NCBI GenBank assembly: GCA_964649265.1
Contig: CAZYPB010000032.1
Span: forward strand, 1-13,021
DNA: 13,021 nt
Source of the DNA: CAZYPB01 sp964649265
Lineage (GTDB): Archaea > Micrarchaeota > Micrarchaeia > Burarchaeales > JAKAKT01
Direction of reading: 5' to 3'
Part shown: positions 6,540 through 12,694 of the stretch, piece after piece
Position numbering within the stretch: the stretch's first letter is position 1
How the letters are laid out: the number at the start of each line of letters is the position of its first letter
Notes under the pieces: model-generated
Database searches by the model: none
What the model saw: the letters and a program-made list of their open reading frames with translations, nothing else
Told to the model about the DNA's origin: nothing
Position numbers and translations under genes: made by a program

Positions 6540-7844
6540 CTAGTTGAAATTAGATGTACATAGCTCCCCGTATATCTCTTGCTCTACCTTAACGCAAAGT
6601 AAACGGTTTTCTAGAAGATTTGCTAATTTAGTGTAGCAGAGATCTTGGAGAGTTTGATCATTTATCGATTCACAGAAGGAAGGATCCCGTTGTTTTTCTG
6701 CAAGATCCTTGTAACAGTAATCTCTTTCTTCATATGAATTATTCTCGCATTCATCTGTTTCTGGTGGGGGAATTGGTTCAGTTGATGTTTCCTGGAAAGA
6801 AGCTCTGCACTCATCCCTCATTGTACTGTTGTTAATGTAACCACATATCGATTCGTTGTTTTCATCTTCTGCAAGTAGGTTATAGCAAACATCCTTGTAA
6901 TATGCAACGGGTATTCTTCCGCATTTGTATTCAGGAGTGTTTTCATTTGGAGTTACTTTAGTTATTGAAGCAATTGTATTTGAAGTTCCTCCTGAAGGCG
7001 ATATGTCTATTTCAACAACCCCACCATGACAGAACGATGCAAACCGTGTGCAGGAGCAGGTGCCTCCATCCGATTGTGTCCACACATCTCCAAGGTAGTA
7101 GTTTCCAAATATAAAGAAATTGCAGTCCGTTGTCCCGTTGTTAACGCGGTATTTCTGACCAGTAGTGACCAGCCTTAGGCAAGCTTCACGTATGTTCTCC
7201 CGTTCTATTTTTTCGCAAACAGAACTGTCCCTGTTTATAGCATATAAAAGTGACTTCTCATAGCAGTAATCCCTTCCCCACCCTGAATCCATCTCATCGC
7301 ATCCAGATGGATCAGAGGTGAATTCGGAAATGGTTTGGTAGCACAGGTCGCTGAAGGTTTCGTTCTCTATCCTGCGACATATCTCGAAGTCTCTCACCGA
7401 ATGAGCTACTTCCATGTAACACCATCTCTTTCTATCCCCATAAACAAGATATTTGCAGAGATCTATGTGAGAATTTGAAGAGGCTAAACTAAAGTAACAA
7501 TCATCACTGTATCTCCCTTTTGCCATCATGTGACATATTTCAACATCGTTCTTTTGTAGTGCAACAAAGAAGTAACAGGAATCTCTGGTTTCCTGACCAA
7601 CTATCTTTTTGCATGTTGAAATATCCTGAGTATCTTTTCCAACATTATGATAACATTCATCCTTCCACGGAACGTGAAGAAGATATTTACATACCGACGC
7701 GTCCTTTGCCTTCTCTGCTTTTTCTAAATAGCATTGATGTTGATCATATTGATCGCTAATTTTCTCGCATTCCGAGACATCTGTTTTTACGCAACCTAAA
7801 AGGAAGATGCAACAAAGCAATAAAACGACCAAGTATGTTTTCAT
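6540..7844 (-). CDS. Secreted lipoprotein with 13 Cys-x11-Cys repeats and an inserted Cys-rich domain
   Basis: The 434-residue protein starts at ATG 7844 (an in-frame TTG six bases earlier is less likely). Residues 1-17 are a signal peptide ending in a lipobox, FLLGC, with Cys18 as the lipid-anchored residue, so it sits on the outer face of the membrane. The rest is built from 13 units with two Cys separated by 11 residues (10 in one), many of the form S-x-C-x-x-I-x(6)-R-D-x-C-Y. In the first seven units the period is exactly 26 residues, 13 lying between units. Eight units fill about residues 26-222, five more lie at about 308-434. Between them a distinct insert of about 85 residues contains GDVWTQSDGGTCSCTRFASF and Cys near 241, 263, 265 and 272, somewhat like a von Willebrand C-type module; that match is tentative. 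The regular Cys pairs suggest disulphide-stapled helical repeats (inference). A TATA-like box about 28 bases upstream suggests a leaderless transcript. No function is known to me. Confidence 0.85.
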   Translation of the reverse strand: MKTYLVVLLLCCIFLLGCVKTDVSECEKISDQYDQHQCYLEKAEKAKDASVCKYLLHVPWKDECYHNVGKDTQDISTCKKIVGQETRDSCYFFVALQKNDVEICHMMAKGRYSDDCYFSLASSNSHIDLCKYLVYGDRKRWCYMEVAHSVRDFEICRRIENETFSDLCYQTISEFTSDPSGCDEMDSGWGRDYCYEKSLLYAINRDSSVCEKIERENIREACLRLVTTGQKYRVNNGTTDCNFFIFGNYYLGDVWTQSDGGTCSCTRFASFCHGGVVEIDISPSGGTSNTIASITKVTPNENTPEYKCGRIPVAYYKDVCYNLLAEDENNESICGYINNSTMRDECRASFQETSTEPIPPPETDECENNSYEERDYCYKDLAEKQRDPSFCESINDQTLQDLCYTKLANLLENRLLCVKVEQEIYGELCTSNFN

Positions 7845-7867
7845 TCGCAACGTTATTGTTTCAATGG

Positions 7868-7877
7868 GTTTTAATTC
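7868..7877 (-). promoter_or_regulatory. TATA-like box before the lipoprotein gene
   Basis: GAATTAAAAC on the minus strand is centred about 28 bases before ATG 7844, and no Shine-Dalgarno site is present, fitting a leaderless mRNA. The lipoprotein gene could also be read through from guaAa, 55 bases upstream. Confidence 0.4.
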
Positions 7878-7899
7878 TTTTTTGAATCAACTGATCGAC

Positions 7900-8472
7900 T
7901 TATTTCTTACAAATAGATAGGAAGTTCTGAAATATCTTGTAATCACTTTCTTTTCTCACAGTTTCGGGGTGGAATTGAACTCCAAATCTAGGGAGAGTTT
8001 TATGTTTCATTGCCTGTATTTTGCAGTGCTCTGAATGTGCGAGTATCTCAAAATCGGGGGGCAGTTCTACTACCTCATCATTGTGTGTTTGCAGTGCATT
8101 GAATTTAGGGGCAAGACCTGCCAGGATCTCATCCTCATGAACAACTGTGACCTCAACTTCCCCATATTCTGGATTCACTGCTGCCCCTGCTTTTCCTCCG
8201 TAAACGAATGCAATTAGCTGGTGAGTGACGCAGATTCCGAGCATTGGAATTGGGGAGTCCTTTATCGTTTTTCCAAGTGTTGCAAATGCATCCAATTCCT
8301 TGTCTATTCTGTGAGGGCCTCCACCCATTACAAGCCCATCTGCACCCAAATTATCCAGGTGTTCCTTTGTTGTGTCCAAAGAAAGTATTTCGCTCTCTGA
8401 ACCAAGCTCAGTTATAATCCTGAATATAAGGTGGTTGTATTGTCCCCCTACATCAACAACAGGTACCATCAT
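7900..8472 (-). CDS. guaAa: GMP synthase, glutamine amidotransferase subunit
   Basis: This 190-residue class I glutaminase releases ammonia from glutamine for the partner ATP-pyrophosphatase subunit GuaAb, which aminates XMP to GMP. The catalytic Cys is C81 in LGICVTHQ, with H168 and E170 in GVQFHPETV completing the triad; DVGGQYNH at the N terminus and GLVMGGGPHR near 46-55 are typical of the archaeal subunit. I chose ATG 8472 because GAGGAG lies six bases upstream; an in-frame TTG at 8496 would add eight unlike residues. The Shine-Dalgarno site overlaps the guaAb stop codon, so the two are translated from one mRNA. One oddity: after the nucleophile the family normally has C-x-G-H-Q, here the Gly is Thr (T83). 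Confidence 0.94.
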   Translation of the reverse strand: MMVPVVDVGGQYNHLIFRIITELGSESEILSLDTTKEHLDNLGADGLVMGGGPHRIDKELDAFATLGKTIKDSPIPMLGICVTHQLIAFVYGGKAGAAVNPEYGEVEVTVVHEDEILAGLAPKFNALQTHNDEVVELPPDFEILAHSEHCKIQAMKHKTLPRFGVQFHPETVRKESDYKIFQNFLSICKK

Positions 8473-8482
8473 AAGTATCTCC

Positions 8483-9631
8483 TCATTCGTATTCAACGGT
8501 TGCTGGTGGTTTTGGCGTTATGTCATAACCAACAGCCTTAACTGAAGTGCATTTTTCAAGTATCTCATCTGCAATCTTATCCAATGTTTCTTTAGGTATC
8601 TCTGTTGCATATGCAGTCATGAAGTCTCTTGTGTTTATTGCCCTTAGTGCACAGATATATGTTCCTTCTTCTCGTTCACTTATTTTGAAAAGAACTCTTG
8701 AGAGCTCCTTGTTTCTTGAGACAAGTTCAAATTGAGTTTTTGTTAATTTATTGAAATCCGGTGCAGGGGATGATGATAGAAGCGCAATGTTCCCATATCT
8801 TCTGAGATCTCCGGTTACTCCGGTTCCTTTTGCTTGTAGAACAACGGTCTCTGCTTTTTGTTCCAGGAATTCTGTTGCCTCAACTGACATCTTTTCAGAA
8901 ACATCTCCATCTCCCTCAAGCAGAGCAGCAAAATACTGTTGCGGCGATATGTCAGAAAGATGTTTTTCAACAACACTTACTGCCGTTCTAGTGTCTTCCA
9001 ACTTATCTCTCTTAATTTCACCTACAACCCTTACAATGAGTCCTGGGCCGGGGAATGGCTGACGCGTGTAGAATCCTTCAGGTAAACCCAGTTCTTTTCC
9101 AACAAGCCTTACCTGGTCTTTGTAAAGCTGAAGGATCGGTTCAACAACCTTGTAACCGAATTCCTTTTCTGGATCTATCCCGATTTGAGAGAGAACATTG
9201 TGTTGTGATTTTATTCCCCCTTTTGTCTCTATCCAATCAGGAGCAATTGTTCCCTGAATAAGGATTTTGCGTCCTTCCTCTCGGACTATTTCTCCAAATA
9301 GATTGTAGAACGTGTTTCTGAATGCCTTTCTCTTATCCTCTGCATCGCTCATTCCCTCAACTGCAGAGATGAATCGTTCCTTTGCATCAACAACCCTCAG
9401 ATCTATTTCCATTTCCTCCAGTTTCTGTTTTACCCATTCAGGTTCCCCTTCCCGCATGAAACCAGTATCTATAAAAACAGTCCTAAGAGAAGAACCAATT
9501 GCCTTGCTAACCAGAACTGCGCATACTGTTGAGTCTACCCCTCCAGAAATAGCGCAAAGAGCTTTCTCTTCCCCTATCTGGTTTTTTATCTTGTCCTCTG
9601 AACGTTTTATGAATGAAACTGCATCGAACAT
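8483..9631 (-). CDS. guaAb: GMP synthase, ATP-pyrophosphatase (synthetase) subunit, enlarged
   Basis: GuaAb adenylates XMP with ATP and replaces the adenylate with ammonia from GuaAa to make GMP. Residues 1-~200 form the PP-loop domain: SGGVDS at 29-34, FIDTGFMREGE near 53-62, QGTIAPDWIE near 126-135, IKSQHN near 140-145 and TRQPFPGPGL near 189-198. The C-terminal dimerisation and XMP-binding domain ends with GYDITPKPPATVEYE, as in the whole family. At 382 residues it is about 70 longer than the usual 305-315 of archaeal GuaAb. The extra sequence seems to be in two stretches within the C-terminal domain, roughly 239-265 before GTGVTGDLRRYGN and roughly 283-325 before CALRAINTRDFMTA. Both flanks stay in frame and conserved, so this is an insertion rather than an error. 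ATG 9631 has no Shine-Dalgarno site and lies 26 bases from a TATA-like box, so the mRNA is probably leaderless. guaAa follows 10 bases after the stop. Confidence 0.94.
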   Translation of the reverse strand: MFDAVSFIKRSEDKIKNQIGEEKALCAISGGVDSTVCAVLVSKAIGSSLRTVFIDTGFMREGEPEWVKQKLEEMEIDLRVVDAKERFISAVEGMSDAEDKRKAFRNTFYNLFGEIVREEGRKILIQGTIAPDWIETKGGIKSQHNVLSQIGIDPEKEFGYKVVEPILQLYKDQVRLVGKELGLPEGFYTRQPFPGPGLIVRVVGEIKRDKLEDTRTAVSVVEKHLSDISPQQYFAALLEGDGDVSEKMSVEATEFLEQKAETVVLQAKGTGVTGDLRRYGNIALLSSSPAPDFNKLTKTQFELVSRNKELSRVLFKISEREEGTYICALRAINTRDFMTAYATEIPKETLDKIADEILEKCTSVKAVGYDITPKPPATVEYE

Positions 9632-9650
9632 GCAATGCTATAGGGGATTA

Positions 9651-9662
9651 ACTAATAAAACA
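9651..9662 (-). promoter_or_regulatory. TATA-like box of the guaAb-guaAa operon
   Basis: On the minus strand TGTTTTATTAGT is centred about 26 bases upstream of ATG 9631, the spacing expected if transcription begins at or next to the start codon. Confidence 0.55.
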
Positions 9663-9689
9663 TTTCTCTTTGCTATAGCTCCAGATAAT

Positions 9690-9702
9690 GCTTTTAAACA
9701 TT
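9690..9702 (+). promoter_or_regulatory. TATA-like box of the DUF2703-like gene
   Basis: GCTTTTAAACATT is centred near 9695, predicting a start point about 9720 and a leader of about 26 bases with the GAGGG Shine-Dalgarno site before ATG 9746. It is divergent from the guaAb promoter. Confidence 0.45.
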
Positions 9703-9745
9703 AAACGCAAGAAATGTACCTTATTATTCTTTAATGAGGGATTCT

Positions 9746-10222
9746 ATGCATAAAGAGGGTATAGTGAAAAGAGAGTCAAAAACAGAAACTGTGGATAAAG
9801 GGGAGAGATTTAGAACGCAAAAGGTTCTTCTCGGCGATAAGGGTAATGGAAAACATGTTGAGATTGCATGGATGCACCCCCCTAAATGTGTCCTTATGTG
9901 CAGAGGCGGAAAAGTAGTTGGTGATGCTCTTAAGACCGTTATTAATGAACTTAGAAGCTCAGGAGTAAGCGTTCTCTTCAGGGATATGACAAGAACTGAT
10001 GATGGGAAAACAGCAGGAGATGGTTGGGCAACTGATCAAAGTAACAGGTTGTACATCAATGGAACTAGGATAGGGGATATACTTTCTGAAACAAGTTTCT
10101 GTCATGTCAGGTGTAGTGTTGATTCCTCAACAACTTGCTATAAAACAAGGATGAGGGATGGACCCAAAGGAAACCCGGAATTCTTAATAAGGAAGGCAGT
10201 TAGCAAGGAACTTGGGATTTAA
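9746..10222 (+). CDS. DUF2703-like cysteine-rich protein, function unknown
   Basis: The 158-residue protein is counted from ATG 9746, which has GAGGG five bases upstream; ATG 9734 in frame would add four residues and lacks such a site. After about 35 charged N-terminal residues comes a region I match by pattern to DUF2703: VEIAWMH, then a Cys pair C48-x3-C52 followed by GK, an amphipathic helix (DALKTVINELRSSGVSV), the segment DQSNRLYINGTRIGDIL at 97-113, and a Cys cluster C119-x3-C123-x7-C131 with a final LIRKAVSKELG helix. DUF2703 proteins occur in archaea and anaerobic bacteria and have conserved Cys and an SN-x-x-x-ING segment reminiscent of thioredoxin-like folds; I know of no established function. 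The Cys set suggests redox activity or metal binding (inference). There is no signal peptide or membrane segment, so it is probably cytoplasmic. Confidence 0.65.
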   Translation: MHKEGIVKRESKTETVDKGERFRTQKVLLGDKGNGKHVEIAWMHPPKCVLMCRGGKVVGDALKTVINELRSSGVSVLFRDMTRTDDGKTAGDGWATDQSNRLYINGTRIGDILSETSFCHVRCSVDSSTTCYKTRMRDGPKGNPEFLIRKAVSKELGI

Positions 10223-10249
10223 CAAAAAACGAACTATTAAATAGGGGTT

Positions 10250-10280
10250 CTCACCATAAATAGGTGCTAATTCTGGTGAG
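10250..10280. repeat. 7-bp inverted repeat CTCACCA...TGGTGAG
   Basis: Perfect arms at 10250-10256 and 10274-10280 are separated by 17 bases that include CATAAATAGG, a TATA-like box about 25 bases before the TTG at 10284. The right arm contains GGTGAG, the possible ribosome binding site of the next gene. It may be an operator around a promoter or, if transcription starts further upstream (a second TATA-like ACTATTAAATAGGG lies at 10232-10245), an RNA hairpin hiding the ribosome site. Confidence 0.5.
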
Positions 10281-10283
10281 TTA

Positions 10284-10739
10284 TTGAACCTAATAACAGG
10301 AATAACTACTTTAGTGCTCGCAGCGAGTAGCCCCAGTGTTCAACAGACATCTGAAAAGCCGGGAATTGAGTACAGCATAACTGTACCAACAAAACAAGAA
10401 GTGGCTGATGAGTTCTGGTGCAGACTGGATGAAATGCTAAAAAGTGAGGGCAAGGCTGAGGCAACTGCAGTTTCTTTTAAGAACGATACACTGTTTGTGC
10501 AGGTCTATGTTAATGAGGAACAATTTGCGGATACAGTAGATGTTCCTTCTGGGATAGCAAAGGCAAAATTCAGAACCGCTTATACATATGAGTTAGAGAC
10601 TGGAGATGCAACAAGAACCCTCTTTCTTCTCCTTGGACTCACATCTGCTGCTGGCGCAGTTTTTTTCAGTGGAAAGAGATTGGTAAATGGAATACTAAAG
10701 AAGGGACCAAATGATAAGAAAAAAGGTGGAAGGGCTTAA
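10284..10739 (+). CDS. Small exported protein with C-terminal membrane anchor, unknown function
   Basis: A 151-residue frame from TTG 10284, with GGTGAG three bases upstream (a tight spacing; a leaderless start is an alternative). The first 15 residues (MNLITGITTLVLAAS) look like a short signal sequence. Residues ~25-110 are hydrophilic with alternating hydrophobic stretches (TLFVQVYV) that suggest beta structure. Residues 112-130 (TLFLLLGLTSAAGAVFFSG) form a membrane helix followed by a Lys-rich tail, so the predicted arrangement is outside domain, one helix, basic cytoplasmic tail. A single Cys (FWCRLDE) is present. I recognise no family. The following gene begins in another frame within its last codons and also carries a membrane helix, so the two are probably partners. 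Confidence 0.6.
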   Translation: MNLITGITTLVLAASSPSVQQTSEKPGIEYSITVPTKQEVADEFWCRLDEMLKSEGKAEATAVSFKNDTLFVQVYVNEEQFADTVDVPSGIAKAKFRTAYTYELETGDATRTLFLLLGLTSAAGAVFFSGKRLVNGILKKGPNDKKKGGRA

Positions 10740-11059
10740 TAGTTCCTGCAACTTTAGTTGTTATCGCAGTCGGATCAACCGTTACTTATAATTTAATGGA
10801 AACACCTCTTGAAAAAGAAACTAAAGAAGTAATCGATGCTGTTTTCAAAACTATTGATTGGGATCTTATTGTTATGCATGGGGATAAAAAGGAGATAAAG
10901 CCAGTTCCAGATGAAAAGGAAAGGATAAAGTATAAGGAAAAACCATACAACGGTCCAGTATATGCAAAATCTGATGGAATAAAGAGAAGGATGGCTTTTC
11001 CAAAAAATGGAAAGAAAAAGTTCACACCCTATAGACCAAGAGGAATGCTTAGAGTTTAG
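10718..11059 (+). CDS. Small membrane-anchored charged protein; start unresolved (frame break or unusual start)
   Basis: The first ATG of this frame is 10796 (87 residues, METPLEKETKEV...), but the frame is open from 10718 and the codons just before 10796 encode a clear membrane helix, LIVPATLVVIAVGSTVTYNL, preceded by the basic residues KRWKG. This is what the N terminus of a membrane protein should look like, yet no ATG, GTG or TTG exists in frame upstream. An ATG at 10711 with AAGGGA upstream lies in the next frame: one fewer A in the A6 run at 10719-10724 would give MIRKRWKGLIVP and a normal 115-residue gene. One extra A would instead fuse it to the previous gene. The rest is very basic and Pro/Lys rich with no recognised domain (KPYNGPVYAKSDG, then a GMLRV end). 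It overlaps the convergent transaldolase gene by 11 bases. Coding is likely; the exact start is not known. Confidence 0.55.
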   Translation, partial: EKRWKGLIVPATLVVIAVGSTVTYNLMETPLEKETKEVIDAVFKTIDWDLIVMHGDKKEIKPVPDEKERIKYKEKPYNGPVYAKSDGIKRRMAFPKNGKKKFTPYRPRGMLRV

Positions 11060-11696
11060 CTGTTTTCTCGTAATCCTTCTTAAAGCGCTCTATTCCTATG
11101 TCTGTGAGTGGATGTTTCCACATGCTTTCAACTACTTTTGCAGGAATTGTCGCTATGTGGGCTCCTGCTTTTGCAGAATCAAGAACATGGACGGGGTGCC
11201 TTATGCTTGCAACTATTACCTCCGTTTTATAATCATAGTTACGGAAGATCTGGACTGAATCGCGTATAATATCCATGCCAACATGCCCTATGTCATCCAA
11301 CCTCCCTATGAAAGGTGAGACGTATGTTGCCCCTGCTTTTGCAGCCAGAAGTGCCTGGTTTGCTGAAAACACAAGTGTTACATTTGTTTTTATCTTCTTT
11401 TTCGAAAGAACTCTTACAGCCTTTATTCCTTCTTTTGTCATTGGGATTTTTACAACTACATTGGGTGCCCATTTTGAGAACACCTCTGCTTCTCTTACCA
11501 TTTCCTCAGTGGTTGTTCCATTACCTTCAACTGATATAGGTCCTTTCACAACTTTTGCTATTTCTTGAATTACCTGCTTGTGTGGTTTGCCTTCTTTTGA
11601 AACAAGTGTTGGATTTGTTGTGACTCCATCAACAAGACCGTATTGTGCTGCCTTCTTTATGTCATCTATGTTTGCAGTGTCTAAAAAGAATTTCAT
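11049..11696 (-). CDS. tal: Transaldolase (small, MipB/TalC-type)
   Basis: The 215-residue protein moves a dihydroxyacetone unit between sugar phosphates in the non-oxidative pentose phosphate pathway. It is the short archaeal/bacterial transaldolase: FLDTANIDDIKKA at the start, DGVTTNPTLV at 23-32, Schiff-base Lys K83 in VVVKIPMT, TNVTLVFSANQALLAAKAGA at 104-123, SPFIGRLDD at 127-135 and ASIRHP further on. Two positions separate transaldolases from fructose-6-phosphate aldolases of the same fold: here Glu57 (ISVEG) and Phe129 (SPFIGR) match transaldolases, whereas the aldolases have Gln and Tyr. That reading relies on remembered alignments. I chose ATG 11696, with GGGGTGAG about five bases upstream; GTG 11705 in frame would overlap that site. 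The gene starts five bases after the transketolase stop, so it is the last gene of that operon. Confidence 0.95.
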   Translation of the reverse strand: MKFFLDTANIDDIKKAAQYGLVDGVTTNPTLVSKEGKPHKQVIQEIAKVVKGPISVEGNGTTTEEMVREAEVFSKWAPNVVVKIPMTKEGIKAVRVLSKKKIKTNVTLVFSANQALLAAKAGATYVSPFIGRLDDIGHVGMDIIRDSVQIFRNYDYKTEVIVASIRHPVHVLDSAKAGAHIATIPAKVVESMWKHPLTDIGIERFKKDYEKTAKL

Positions 11697-11701
11697 AATT
11701 C

Positions 11702-12694
11702 TCACCCCTTCTTAGAAAAATTATCCTGTACAAAACGCTTTATCCCTTCTGAATCAAGTGAATAGTGCTTGAGAAGTTCTAATGGACTTCCGGATTGGCA
11801 GAAGTGATTTCTTATTCCATGCCTTTTCAGTGTGCAGGGATAGTTCTCAGTGAGTACTTCGGATATTGCCCCCCCAAGTCCTCCATCTACCTGATGTTCC
11901 TCGACACTTATTATGAACCCTGTACTCTTTGCTTGCTTTATAATCATCTCTTTGTCAATTGGACTTATTGTGTGCATATTTACAACAGCGCAGGAGATTC
12001 CATTTTTCTCAAGATCCTCTGCTGCGAGTAAGGATTCATAAACCTGAGAACCGCATGCAAATATAGAAAGATCGTCCCCCTCTCTGCAAAGGTTTGCTTT
12101 TCCGATTGTGAATGGAGTATTGGCAGTTGTGAACATTGGCATCTTCTCCCTTGCAGTTCTCATGTAAGATGGTTTTCCCTTTTTCACAACCTCGATTGTT
12201 GCCTTTCTTGATTCCTCCATGTCGGCTGGAGCAATTACAGTCATGTTTGGTAGAACTCGGGTTATTGCAATGTCCTCAAGTGCCTGGTGTGATGCACCAT
12301 CCGGTCCAACTGTTACCCCAGTATGCGATCCATGTAAATGAACAGGAACATCGTTGTAGCATATTGAAACGCGGATCTGATCCCAATTCCTTCCAGGTGA
12401 AAAAACACCGTAAGCTGAGATGAATACAGATTTTCCGCAGGATGCAATTCCTGATGCAACACCTGCCATGTTCTGTTCAGCAACCCCTACCTGAACAAAC
12501 CTGTCAGGGAACTTCTCAGCAAACCAGTGGGTTCTTGTGCTCTCAGAAACATCAGCAGACACAACCCAGACATCTGGATTCTGTTCCCCGAGTTCAACTA
12601 ATGCCTTCCCAAAACCATCCCTACTTGGTTTCTTCCCTGGAGAAGATGTAATCGGATCAACAAATTCCATCTCTTGGTTTATTTTCTGAGACAT
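11702..12694 (-). CDS. Transketolase, C-terminal subunit (pyrimidine-binding and C-terminal domains)
   Basis: This 330-residue protein is the second half of transketolase, encoded separately as in many archaea. With the N-terminal subunit and thiamine diphosphate it transfers two-carbon units between ketose and aldose phosphates, giving ribose-5-phosphate and erythrose-4-phosphate. The pyrimidine-binding domain is about residues 20-190: VSADVSESTRT, then VGVAEQNMAGVASGIA, whose Glu activates the cofactor, and TGVTVGPDGASHQALEDIA. A C-terminal domain follows from about 195 (LSIFACGSQVYESLLAAEDL, then ISVEEHQVDGGLGGAISEVL). It differs from the relatives pyruvate dehydrogenase beta and DXP synthase by the GPDGASHQ segment. 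ATG 12694 overlaps the stop of the upstream subunit by one base (TGATG), which couples translation of the two subunits; GGTGAT just upstream is the likely ribosome site. Confidence 0.94.
   Translation of the reverse strand: MSQKINQEMEFVDPITSSPGKKPSRDGFGKALVELGEQNPDVWVVSADVSESTRTHWFAEKFPDRFVQVGVAEQNMAGVASGIASCGKSVFISAYGVFSPGRNWDQIRVSICYNDVPVHLHGSHTGVTVGPDGASHQALEDIAITRVLPNMTVIAPADMEESRKATIEVVKKGKPSYMRTAREKMPMFTTANTPFTIGKANLCREGDDLSIFACGSQVYESLLAAEDLEKNGISCAVVNMHTISPIDKEMIIKQAKSTGFIISVEEHQVDGGLGGAISEVLTENYPCTLKRHGIRNHFCQSGSPLELLKHYSLDSEGIKRFVQDNFSKKG

Noticed and set aside
10719..10724. Canonical A-AAA-AAG -1 frameshift site
   Set aside because: In the zero frame the codons are AAG AAA AAA GGT, so the heptamer is out of phase for standard tandem slippage.
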